Assembly: GCF_900187425.1 (NCBI RefSeq)
Contig: NZ_FYDJ01000012.1
Location: forward strand, 119,412 to 183,411
DNA: 64,000 nucleotides
Direction of reading: 5' to 3'
Source: Pseudomonas sp. Irchel s3h14
GTDB lineage: Bacteria > Pseudomonadota > Gammaproteobacteria > Pseudomonadales > Pseudomonadaceae
Numbering within the stretch: position 1 is the first letter of the stretch; every line of letters begins with the position of its first letter. Position numbers and translations under genes: made by a program. The notes under the pieces were generated by a model, which saw only the letters and a list, made by a program, of their open reading frames with translations, was not told the origin of the DNA and did not search any database. Shown here piece after piece: positions 51,630 through 59,464 of the stretch.

Positions 51630-53429
51630 GTGAGTGATTTGAGTCATATCCGCAATTTCTCCATCATCGCCCACATTGACCATGGCAAGTCGACGCTGGC
51701 CGATCGCTTCATCCAGATGTGTGGCGGCCTTGCCGAGCGCGAAATGGAAGCCCAGGTTCTGGACTCCATGGACCTGGAACGTGAACGCGGGATCACCATC
51801 AAGGCCCACAGCGTCACCCTGTATTACACCGCTCGCGATGGCATCAAGTACCAGCTGAACTTCATTGACACCCCGGGCCACGTCGACTTCACCTATGAAG
51901 TCAGCCGGTCGCTGGCGGCCTGTGAAGGCGCGTTGCTGGTGGTCGATGCCGGTCAGGGCGTTGAAGCGCAGTCGGTAGCCAACTGCTACACCGCGATTGA
52001 GCAGGGCCTGGAAGTGATGCCGGTCCTGAACAAGATCGACCTGCCTCAGGCCGATCCGGACCGCGTGAAAGAAGAAATCGAAAAAATCATCGGCATCGAT
52101 GCCACCGACGCGGTCGAGTGCAGTGCCAAGACCGGTCTGGGCGTCGACGAAGTGCTGGAGCGTCTGGTCAAGACCATTCCTGCGCCGACCGGCAACTATG
52201 AAGATCCGCTGCAAGCGTTGATCATCGACTCCTGGTTCGACAACTACCTGGGCGTTGTTTCCCTGGTGCGCGTGCGCCACGGTCGTGTGAAGAAGGGCGA
52301 CAAGATCCTGGTCAAGTCCACCGGCAAGATCCACCTCGTGGACAGCGTCGGTGTCTTCAACCCGAAACACACCGCCACCGTTGACCTGAAGGCCGGCGAA
52401 GTGGGCTTCATCATCGCCGGCATCAAGGACATTCACGGTGCACCGGTGGGTGACACCCTGACCTTGAGCTCCACGCCGGACGTCGACGTGCTGCCAGGCT
52501 TCAAACGCATTCAGCCGCAGGTATACGCCGGCCTGTTCCCGGTCAGCTCCGACGACTTCGAAGATTTCCGTGAAGCCCTGCAAAAGCTCACGCTCAACGA
52601 CTCGTCCCTGCAATACACCCCGGAAAGCTCCGACGCCCTGGGCTTCGGTTTCCGTTGCGGGTTCCTCGGCATGCTGCACATGGAAATCATCCAGGAGCGC
52701 CTGGAGCGCGAGTACGACCTGGACCTGATCACCACGGCGCCGACGGTAATTTTCGAGCTGCTGCTGAAAACCGGTGAAACGATTTACGTCGACAACCCGT
52801 CGAAGCTGCCAGACCTGTCCTCGATCGAAGACATGCGTGAACCGATCGTGCGGGCCAATATTCTTGTGCCGCAAGAGCACCTGGGCAACGTCATTACCCT
52901 GTGCATCGAGAAGCGTGGCGTACAGCACGACATGCTGTTCCTCGGTACCCAGGTTCAAGTGACCTACGATTTGCCGATGAACGAAGTGGTCCTGGACTTC
53001 TTCGACCGTCTGAAATCCACCAGCCGTGGCTATGCTTCGCTGGATTACCATTTCGATCGTTATCAATCGGCTAATCTGGTGAAACTGGATGTGCTGATCA
53101 ACGGTGACAAGGTCGACGCCCTGGCGTTGATCGTGCACAAGGATAACGCGCACTACAAAGGTCGCCAGTTGACCGAGAAGATGAAAGAACTGATTCCACG
53201 CCAGATGTTCGACGTCGCAATCCAGGCCGCCATTGGCGGGCAGATTATTGCGCGGACCTCTGTCAAGGCGCTCAGAAAGAACGTATTGGCCAAATGCTAC
53301 GGCGGTGACGTTAGCCGTAAGAAGAAACTGCTTGAGAAGCAAAAGGCCGGTAAGAAACGCATGAAGCAAGTTGGCAACGTGGAAATTCCACAAGAAGCCT
53401 TCCTTGCAGTGCTCAGGTTGGATAGTTAG
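51630..53429 (+). CDS. lepA: Elongation factor 4 (LepA)
   Basis: LepA is a ribosome-bound translational GTPase (EF4). The 599-residue protein has GTP motifs AHIDHGKSTLADRF (G1), GITI (G2), DTPGHVDF (G3) and NKIDLP (G4). Domains II, III and V of EF-G follow, and the LepA-specific C-terminal domain ends KQVGNVEIPQEAFLAVLRLD. It starts at GTG (51630), giving MSDLSHIRNFSIIAHIDHGK. It is the first gene of the lepA-lepB-rnc-era-recO-pdxJ run. Confidence 0.97.
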   Translation: MSDLSHIRNFSIIAHIDHGKSTLADRFIQMCGGLAEREMEAQVLDSMDLERERGITIKAHSVTLYYTARDGIKYQLNFIDTPGHVDFTYEVSRSLAACEGALLVVDAGQGVEAQSVANCYTAIEQGLEVMPVLNKIDLPQADPDRVKEEIEKIIGIDATDAVECSAKTGLGVDEVLERLVKTIPAPTGNYEDPLQALIIDSWFDNYLGVVSLVRVRHGRVKKGDKILVKSTGKIHLVDSVGVFNPKHTATVDLKAGEVGFIIAGIKDIHGAPVGDTLTLSSTPDVDVLPGFKRIQPQVYAGLFPVSSDDFEDFREALQKLTLNDSSLQYTPESSDALGFGFRCGFLGMLHMEIIQERLEREYDLDLITTAPTVIFELLLKTGETIYVDNPSKLPDLSSIEDMREPIVRANILVPQEHLGNVITLCIEKRGVQHDMLFLGTQVQVTYDLPMNEVVLDFFDRLKSTSRGYASLDYHFDRYQSANLVKLDVLINGDKVDALALIVHKDNAHYKGRQLTEKMKELIPRQMFDVAIQAAIGGQIIARTSVKALRKNVLAKCYGGDVSRKKKLLEKQKAGKKRMKQVGNVEIPQEAFLAVLRLDS

Positions 53430-53434
53430 GTCCT

Positions 53435-54289
53435 ATGTCACTAAATTTCCCGCTGTTGCTGGTCATCGCCGTGTTCGTCTGCGGCCTGTTGGCGTTGCTC
53501 GATCTGGTTTTCCTGGCGCCGCGTCGGCGTGCCGCCATTACCTCCTATCAGGGCAGCGTCAGCCAGCCTGATGGGGTGGTGGTCGAGAAACTGAACAAAG
53601 AGCCGCTGCTGGTCGAATACGGCAAGTCGTTCTTCCCGGTGTTGTTCATCGTTCTGGTACTGCGTTCGTTCCTGGTGGAACCGTTCCAGATTCCTTCCGG
53701 CTCGATGAAACCGACGCTGGACGTTGGCGACTTCATTCTGGTGAACAAGTTTTCTTACGGGATCCGCTTGCCGGTGATCGACAAGAAAGTCATCGAAGTC
53801 GGTGATCCACAGCGCGGCGATGTGATGGTGTTCCGCTACCCGAGCGATCCGAACGTCAACTACATTAAACGTGTGGTGGGCCTGCCGGGTGACCAGATTC
53901 GTTACACCGCCGACAAGCGTCTGTTCGTCAACGGTGAGTCGATTGCCGAACAACTGGTCGGCTCCGAGCCGGGCACGTTGGGCAGCGCTGAGCTCTACAA
54001 GGAAAAACTCGGCGTCGCCGAGCACCTGATCCGCAAGGAAATGAGCCGTTACCGCGCAACGCCGGACCGTTCGTGGACCGTGCCTGCCGGGCACTATTTC
54101 ATGATGGGCGACAACCGCGACAACTCGAACGACAGTCGCTACTGGGATGATCCGAGCATTCCCAAGGATCTGCTGGGCATGGTTCCCGACAAGAATATCG
54201 TCGGCAAGGCCTTCGCAGTCTGGATGAGCTGGCCGGAACCCAAACTCAGTCACCTGCCGAATTTCTCGCGGGTTGGCCTGATCAAGTAA
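53435..54289 (+). CDS. lepB: Signal peptidase I
   Basis: This inner-membrane serine protease removes signal peptides from exported proteins. The 284-residue protein has an N-terminal membrane segment (FPLLLVIAVFVCGLLALLDL) and a second one (PVLFIVLVLRSFLVEPF). The nucleophile Ser is in FQIPSGSMKPTLDVGDF and the general-base Lys is in VNYIKRVVGLPGDQ. The GDNRDNSNDSR box is also present. It begins 5 bp after lepA. Confidence 0.96.
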   Translation: MSLNFPLLLVIAVFVCGLLALLDLVFLAPRRRAAITSYQGSVSQPDGVVVEKLNKEPLLVEYGKSFFPVLFIVLVLRSFLVEPFQIPSGSMKPTLDVGDFILVNKFSYGIRLPVIDKKVIEVGDPQRGDVMVFRYPSDPNVNYIKRVVGLPGDQIRYTADKRLFVNGESIAEQLVGSEPGTLGSAELYKEKLGVAEHLIRKEMSRYRATPDRSWTVPAGHYFMMGDNRDNSNDSRYWDDPSIPKDLLGMVPDKNIVGKAFAVWMSWPEPKLSHLPNFSRVGLIK

Positions 54290-54296
54290 TCACACA

Positions 54297-54319
54297 CGGC
54301 GCTGTTGAACACAGCGCCG
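54297..54319 (+). promoter_or_regulatory. Hairpin upstream of rnc
   Basis: A perfect 9-bp stem CGGCGCTGT/ACAGCGCCG with loop TGAAC, starting 8 bp after the lepB stop. No T tract follows, so it may be a processing or stability element rather than a terminator. Confidence 0.5.
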
Positions 54320-54357
54320 AATGCATTTCTGGAGTCGGCATAATCGGCGACAGAAGC

Positions 54358-54477
54358 ATGAAAACAACGATATTCAGGACGTTATTTTTGAACACAGCGT
54401 TAATTGTCCCAAGCCTGCGCCGCATCACGGCGATGGCGGTGGAATCCAACCACGAACTCAGCGTGGGTAAACCGTGA
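54358..54477 (+). CDS. Possible 39-residue ORF overlapping the rnc start
   Basis: The ORF runs from ATG to a TGA that shares GTGA with the rnc start, which would give translational coupling. It encodes MKTTIFRTLFLNTALIVPSL, then a basic segment (RRITAMA) and a hydrophilic end (VESNHELSVGKP). It lies in the place where pseudomonads usually have the DUF4845 gene, but shows no resemblance to that family that I can see. Its ribosome binding site is weak. It could be a real leader peptide, a deletion remnant or chance. Confidence 0.35.
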   Translation: MKTTIFRTLFLNTALIVPSLRRITAMAVESNHELSVGKP

Positions 54478-55163
54478 GCGTCTCCTTAAGCCGTCTCGAG
54501 CGTCAGCTCGGCTACACCTTCAAGGATCAGGAACTGATGGTCCTGGCCCTGACTCACCGCAGCTTTGCCGGGCGTAACAACGAACGCCTGGAATTCCTCG
54601 GTGATGCCATCCTCAACTTCGTTGCTGGCGAGGCACTGTTCGATCGCTTCCCGCTGGCTCGCGAAGGCCAGTTGTCGCGATTGCGCGCACGCCTGGTGAA
54701 AGGCGAGACCCTGGCCGTACTGGCTCGCGGTTTCGATCTGGGCGAATACCTGCGCCTGGGTTCCGGTGAATTGAAAAGCGGCGGTTTCCGTCGCGAGTCG
54801 ATTCTGGCCGATGCCCTTGAAGCGCTGATTGGTGCGATCTACCTGGATGCTGGCATGGACATGGCGCGCGAACGCGTGCTGGCCTGGCTGGCCGGGGAGT
54901 TCGAAGGCCTGACACTGGTCGACACCAACAAAGATCCAAAAACCCGTCTGCAAGAGTTCCTGCAGTCGCGGGGTTGTGAGCTGCCACGTTACGAAGTGGT
55001 GGATATCCAGGGTGAGCCACATTGCCGGACGTTCTTCGTCGAATGTGAAATCACCTTACTGAATGAAAAAAGCCGAGGTCAGGGTGTGAGTCGTCGTATT
55101 GCCGAACAGGTAGCGGCCGCCGCAGCACTGATTGCCCTGGGTGTGGAGAATGGCAATGACTGA
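54474..55163 (+). CDS. rnc: Ribonuclease III
   Basis: RNase III cleaves double-stranded RNA in rRNA processing and mRNA control. The 229-residue protein has the catalytic motif NERLEFLGDAILNFV and EALIGAIYLDAGMD in the nuclease domain. A C-terminal double-stranded RNA-binding domain spans KTRLQEFLQSRGCELPRYEV to VSRRIAEQVAAAAALIALG. It starts at GTG (54474). The upstream hairpin and 184-bp leader resemble the arrangement that allows RNase III autoregulation in E. coli, but this is inference. It overlaps era. Confidence 0.96.
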   Translation: MSVSLSRLERQLGYTFKDQELMVLALTHRSFAGRNNERLEFLGDAILNFVAGEALFDRFPLAREGQLSRLRARLVKGETLAVLARGFDLGEYLRLGSGELKSGGFRRESILADALEALIGAIYLDAGMDMARERVLAWLAGEFEGLTLVDTNKDPKTRLQEFLQSRGCELPRYEVVDIQGEPHCRTFFVECEITLLNEKSRGQGVSRRIAEQVAAAAALIALGVENGND

Positions 55164-56058
55164 TTCAACTGCAACTCGCTGTGGCTATGTTGCCATCGTC
55201 GGCCGTCCCAACGTGGGCAAGTCCACGCTGCTGAACCACATCCTGGGTCAGAAACTGGCGATCACCTCGCGCAAGCCTCAGACCACTCGCCACAACATGC
55301 TCGGCATCAAGACTGAAGGCGCCGTGCAGGCGATCTACGTCGACACTCCCGGCATGCACAAAGGTGGCGAGAAAGCCCTGAACCGCTACATGAACAAGAC
55401 CGCTTCGGCGGCGTTGAAAGACGTCGACGTGGTGATCTTCGTGGTTGACCGCACCAAGTGGACCGACGAAGACCAGATGGTCCTCGAGCGCGTTCAATAC
55501 GTGACCGGCCCGCTGATCGTGGCGCTGAACAAGACTGACCGCATCGAAGATAAAGCCGAACTGATGCCGCACCTGACGTGGTTGCAGGAACAGTTGCCGA
55601 ACGCGCAGATCATGCCGATCTCGGCCCAGCACGGGCATAACCTCGAAACGCTGGAGCGCGTGATTGCCGGTTACCTGCCGGAAAACGATCACTTCTTCCC
55701 GGAAGACCAGATCACCGACCGCAGCAGCCGCTTCCTCGCCGCTGAACTGGTACGTGAGAAAATCATGCGCCAGATGGGCGCTGAGCTGCCGTACCAGATC
55801 ACCGTCGAAATCGAAGAGTTCAAGCAGCAGGGCAAAACCCTGCACATCCATGCCTTGATCCTCGTCGAGCGCGACGGCCAGAAGAAAATCATCATTGGCG
55901 ACAAGGGCGAGCGGATCAAACGCATCGGCACCGAGGCGCGCAAGGACATGGAGTTGCTGTTCGACTCCAAGATCATGCTCAACCTCTGGGTCAAGGTGAA
56001 AGGCGGCTGGTCCGACGATGAACGCGCCTTGCGTTCGCTGGGTTACGGCGACCTGTAA
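55156..56058 (+). CDS. era: GTPase Era
   Basis: Era is a GTPase for 16S rRNA maturation and small-subunit assembly. The 300-residue protein has G motifs GRPNVGKSTLLN (G1), TTRHN (G2), DTPGMH (G3) and NKTDR (G4). The C-terminal KH domain contains KIIIGDKGERIKRIGTEARK. The ATG at 55156 (MTDSTATRCGYVAIV) is chosen because it overlaps the rnc stop by 8 bp, the usual coupling. A REPIN separates it from recO. Confidence 0.97.
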   Translation: MTDSTATRCGYVAIVGRPNVGKSTLLNHILGQKLAITSRKPQTTRHNMLGIKTEGAVQAIYVDTPGMHKGGEKALNRYMNKTASAALKDVDVVIFVVDRTKWTDEDQMVLERVQYVTGPLIVALNKTDRIEDKAELMPHLTWLQEQLPNAQIMPISAQHGHNLETLERVIAGYLPENDHFFPEDQITDRSSRFLAAELVREKIMRQMGAELPYQITVEIEEFKQQGKTLHIHALILVERDGQKKIIIGDKGERIKRIGTEARKDMELLFDSKIMLNLWVKVKGGWSDDERALRSLGYGDL

Positions 56059-56083
56059 ATCGTCTGGCAGCACATAGATCCAC

Positions 56084-56173
56084 TGTGGGAGCGGGCTTGC
56101 TCGCGAAGAGGATGTAACATTCAGCATTGATGTTGACTGTCACACCGCCTTCGCGAGCAAGCCCGCTCCCACA
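56084..56173. repeat. REPIN (GTGGGAGCGGGCTTGCTCGCGAA type), copy 4
   Basis: Perfect 24-bp arms with inner CATTCAGCATTGATGTTGAC. It sits inside the era-recO run, so it may make a hairpin between the two messages. Confidence 0.92.
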
Positions 56174-56220
56174 TTGGTTTTGGGTTGTCTGAAAAACTGC
56201 AATCCTTCATCGAGAGCTTT

Positions 56221-56904
56221 ATGTCCCAGCCCCCCAGCCAACCCGCCTTCGTGCTCCACAGCCGCGCCTACCGCGAAAACAGCGCGCTGGTGGATTTCCT
56301 CACGCCGCAAGGCCGGCTGCGGGCGGTGTTGCGCAGTGCTCGGGGCAAGGCCGGAACGCTGGCACGGCCGTTCGTGCCGCTGGAAGTCGAGTTCCGTGGG
56401 CGTGGTGAATTGAAGAACGTCGGTCGCATGGAAAGTGCTGGCGTCTCCACCTGGCTCAACGGTGAGGCGCTGTTCAGCGGTCTCTACCTCAACGAGTTAT
56501 TGATCCGTCTGCTGCCCTCCGAAGATCCCCATCCCGCCGTCTTCGATCACTACGCCGCGACCCTGCTCGCACTTGCCGAAGGTCGTCCGCTGGAGCCTTT
56601 GTTGCGATCCTTCGAATGGCGGCTGCTGGATGACTTGGGTTATGGCTTCGCCCTGACCGCCGACATCCATGGCGAGCCCATTGCGCCGGATGGTCTCTAC
56701 CGTCTGCAAGTGGATGCGGGACTCGAACGGGTCTACCTGCTGCAACCCGGTCTGTTCAATGGCACCGAACTGCTGGCGATGGCCGATGCAGATTGGTCTG
56801 CCCCTGGCGCGCTATCGGCAGCCAAGCGATTGATGCGTCAGGCACTGGCCGTTCATCTGGGCGGTCGTCCCTTGGTGAGTCGCGAGTTGTTTCGCAAGCC
56901 CTGA
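56221..56904 (+). CDS. recO: DNA repair protein RecO
   Basis: RecO acts with RecR and RecF to load RecA on gaps. The 227-residue protein has an N-terminal OB fold (PAFVLHSRAYRENSALVDFL, FVPLEVEFRGRGELKNVGRM) and a helical C-terminal domain. The ATG at 56221 (MSQPPSQPAFVL) with GAGAG upstream is chosen over a TTG at 56185 that would add 12 residues and has no better ribosome binding site. It is the fifth gene of the run and is followed after 49 bp by pdxJ. Confidence 0.93.
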   Translation: MSQPPSQPAFVLHSRAYRENSALVDFLTPQGRLRAVLRSARGKAGTLARPFVPLEVEFRGRGELKNVGRMESAGVSTWLNGEALFSGLYLNELLIRLLPSEDPHPAVFDHYAATLLALAEGRPLEPLLRSFEWRLLDDLGYGFALTADIHGEPIAPDGLYRLQVDAGLERVYLLQPGLFNGTELLAMADADWSAPGALSAAKRLMRQALAVHLGGRPLVSRELFRKP

Positions 56905-56953
56905 TCACCCCGTATGCTGTGCGCCGAACTTTCCCATTTTCAGGAGCGCTTCC

Positions 56954-57697
56954 GTGACCACCAGCAATCGCATTCTTCTTGGCGTGAACATCGACCACGT
57001 TGCCACCCTGCGTCAGGCCCGGGGCACGCGCTATCCGGATCCGGTCAAGGCAGCACTGGACGCGGAAGAGGCGGGCGCTGACGGCATTACCGTGCACCTG
57101 CGCGAAGATCGTCGGCACATTCAGGAGCGCGACGTGTTGCTGCTCAAGGATGTGCTGCAAACCCGCATGAACTTCGAAATGGGCGTCACCGAAGAGATGA
57201 TGGCGTTCGCCGAACGCATTCGTCCGGCGCACATTTGCCTGGTGCCGGAAACCCGTCAGGAGCTGACGACCGAAGGTGGTCTGGACGTGGCGGGGCAGGA
57301 AGCACGGATTAAAGCGGCGGTGGATCGCCTGTCAAAGATCGGCTGTGAAGTGTCGCTGTTCATCGACGCTGACGAGCGGCAGATTGAAGCGTCCCGTCGT
57401 GTTGGTGCGCCGGCTATTGAGCTGCATACCGGTCGTTATGCCGATGCCGAGACGCCGACCGATGTGGCTGAAGAGCTCAAGCGTGTGGCGGATGGCGTGG
57501 CGTTTGGTCTGGCTCAAGGCCTGATCGTCAATGCCGGTCACGGTCTGCACTACCACAACGTTGAAGCTGTAGCGGCGATCAAAGGCATCAACGAACTGAA
57601 CATCGGCCACGCGCTGGTGGCTCATGCGTTGTTCGTTGGGTTCAAGTCGGCTGTTTCCGAGATGAAGGCGCTGATCCTGGCCGCCGCAAAAGCCTAA
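56954..57697 (+). CDS. pdxJ: Pyridoxine 5'-phosphate synthase
   Basis: PdxJ condenses 1-deoxy-D-xylulose-5-phosphate and 3-amino-2-oxopropyl phosphate to pyridoxine 5'-phosphate in vitamin B6 synthesis. The 247-residue TIM barrel shows ILLGVNIDHVATLRQARGTR, GITVHLREDRRHIQERDV, INELNIGHALVAHALFVG and IELHTGRYAD. It starts at GTG (56954) after AGGAG. It converges with mltF with a 32-bp gap and no clear terminator. Confidence 0.97.
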   Translation: MTTSNRILLGVNIDHVATLRQARGTRYPDPVKAALDAEEAGADGITVHLREDRRHIQERDVLLLKDVLQTRMNFEMGVTEEMMAFAERIRPAHICLVPETRQELTTEGGLDVAGQEARIKAAVDRLSKIGCEVSLFIDADERQIEASRRVGAPAIELHTGRYADAETPTDVAEELKRVADGVAFGLAQGLIVNAGHGLHYHNVEAVAAIKGINELNIGHALVAHALFVGFKSAVSEMKALILAAAKA

Positions 57698-57729
57698 GCC
57701 GAACACAAAACCAAATGTGGTGGTGATCG

Positions 57730-59190
57730 TTAGAGCTGTGGGGTTTCCTGATTCGGTTTGGTCTTGTCGACCCCCGGCACATGCAGGTTGCCTTCGGCGA
57801 CCTGATTGCCTTCAAGCTGCGGCTGGGTCACCCACGTCAGGATGTCGTAGTAGCGGCGGATGTTCGCCACGAAGTGAACGGGTTCGCCGCCACGGGCATA
57901 GCCGTAACGGGTTTTGCTGAACCACTTCTTCTCGGACAGGCGCGGCAGGATCTTTTTCACGTCCAGCCACTTGTCCGGGTTCAGTCCTTCCTTGGCCGCC
58001 AGTTTGCGCGCGTCATCCAGGTGACCGCTGCCAACGTTGTAGGCTGCCAGTGCAAACCATGTGCGATCCGGTTCCTGGATCGACTCATCCAGCTGTTCCT
58101 TCACATAAGCCAGGTACTTGGCGCCGCCCATGATGCTTTGTTTGGGGTCCAGTCGGTTGGACACACCCATGGCCTGCGCGGTGTTCTGGGTCAGCATCAT
58201 CAGGCCGCGCACGCCGGTCTTCGACGTGACGGCCGCTTGCCATAGCGATTCCTGATAGCCGACCGCGGCCAGCAGACGCCAGTCGACTTTCTCTTTCTTG
58301 GCGTACGCCTTGAAGTGCTGTTCGTATTTTGGCAGACGTTGCTGCAAGTGTTGGGCGAAGGTGGTGGCGCCCATGTAACCCAGTACATCGACATGCCCGT
58401 AATAGCGGTCTTTAAGGCGCTGCAGGGTGCCATTTTTCTTCACCTTGTCGAGGTAGTCGTTGATCTCGTTGAGCAAGCTGTTGTCGTCGCCGGCGGCCAC
58501 TGCCCAGCTCTGATTGCTGGCGTCACCGAGGTCGAAGGCTACCCGCACTTTGGGGAAGTAGACCTGGTTCATCGCGACTTCGTTTGAATCGACCAGGGTC
58601 AGGTCTATCTGATCTTCATCGACCATCCGCAGCAAGTCGACGACTTCAACGGCGTCGGACTCTTCGTATTCAATGCCAGGATATTTCTTTTTCAGCTCCG
58701 CCAATTGCTCGGCGTGGGTGCTGCCCTTGAGCACCATGATCTTCTTGCCCACCAGATCCTTCGCGTCGGTCGGCCGCGATTGGCCGTTGCGATAGATGAC
58801 CTGCGGGGTGACTTCGAGATAGGAGTGGGAAAACCGCACCTGCTTTTTGCGTACTTCGCTGCTGACCAGGCCGGCAGCAGCGATCACCGGGCCGTTGGGC
58901 TTGCCCACCTGATTAAACAGGTCGTCGAGGTTGTCGGCGGTTTCGATTTTGAGTTCCACCCCCAGATCGTCGGCGAAGCGCTTCACCAGCTCGTATTCGA
59001 AGCCGGTTTCACCGTTGCGATCCTGAAAGTAGGTGGCGGGGCTGTTTCGGGTAACCACCCGCAGCACGCCATCCTCCTTTACGCGCTCCAGCGTGTTGGG
59101 TTTATCAACACAGCCACTGAGCACCAGGAAGAGTCCGGTTGCGATCAGCCATTTGGCGAACCGCGGACGCAAAGCCGTTGGGGAAAACAT
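57730..59190 (-). CDS. mltF: Membrane-bound lytic murein transglycosylase F
   Basis: MltF cleaves the glycan strands of peptidoglycan with release of 1,6-anhydro products, at the outer membrane. The 486-residue precursor has a lipobox (FLVLSGCVDKP, Cys27). An SBP_bac_3-like regulatory domain follows (VLRVVTRNSPATYFQDRNGE, IMVLKGSTHAEQLAELKKKY). The C-terminal SLT domain has the catalytic Glu in AVGYQESLWQAAVTSKTGVR and GLMMLT. The ATG at 59190 (MFSPTALRPRFAKWLIATGL) is chosen over one 37 codons upstream. It is divergent from purL. Confidence 0.94.
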   Translation of the reverse strand: MFSPTALRPRFAKWLIATGLFLVLSGCVDKPNTLERVKEDGVLRVVTRNSPATYFQDRNGETGFEYELVKRFADDLGVELKIETADNLDDLFNQVGKPNGPVIAAAGLVSSEVRKKQVRFSHSYLEVTPQVIYRNGQSRPTDAKDLVGKKIMVLKGSTHAEQLAELKKKYPGIEYEESDAVEVVDLLRMVDEDQIDLTLVDSNEVAMNQVYFPKVRVAFDLGDASNQSWAVAAGDDNSLLNEINDYLDKVKKNGTLQRLKDRYYGHVDVLGYMGATTFAQHLQQRLPKYEQHFKAYAKKEKVDWRLLAAVGYQESLWQAAVTSKTGVRGLMMLTQNTAQAMGVSNRLDPKQSIMGGAKYLAYVKEQLDESIQEPDRTWFALAAYNVGSGHLDDARKLAAKEGLNPDKWLDVKKILPRLSEKKWFSKTRYGYARGGEPVHFVANIRRYYDILTWVTQPQLEGNQVAEGNLHVPGVDKTKPNQETPQL

Positions 59191-59464
59191 CTGCGCAGTA
59201 TACGCAAAGGACCACGAGCGCCATATCTCGACAGCGAAGGGCTTGTCTGCTAGGCAACTGAAAACCGCTCCAGAGCCCGCAGGAATGGGCCCGAGCAGCA
59301 TTTTGTGGTAGAAAAAATAACGCTCGGGGCGCGCCTGTTTGAGGTCCGAACACCCGGCCCGACGCCCGGGTGCAGCCGCCCGTACCGTTTCGGGTGATGT
59401 CGCGGCCTGTTTAGGCTAGAATGCACGGCCTCAAAGCACACCCCTTCCCGAGGCTGTCCCGAAG

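Noticed and set aside
51567..53393. A 608-residue minus-strand frame across lepA
   Set aside because: Antisense shadow of lepA, with no recognisable domain.
54474..54477. Possible fusion of the small ORF to rnc
   Set aside because: The two frames differ and only overlap by GTGA; rnc's normal N-terminus (LSRLERQLGYTFKD) is intact.
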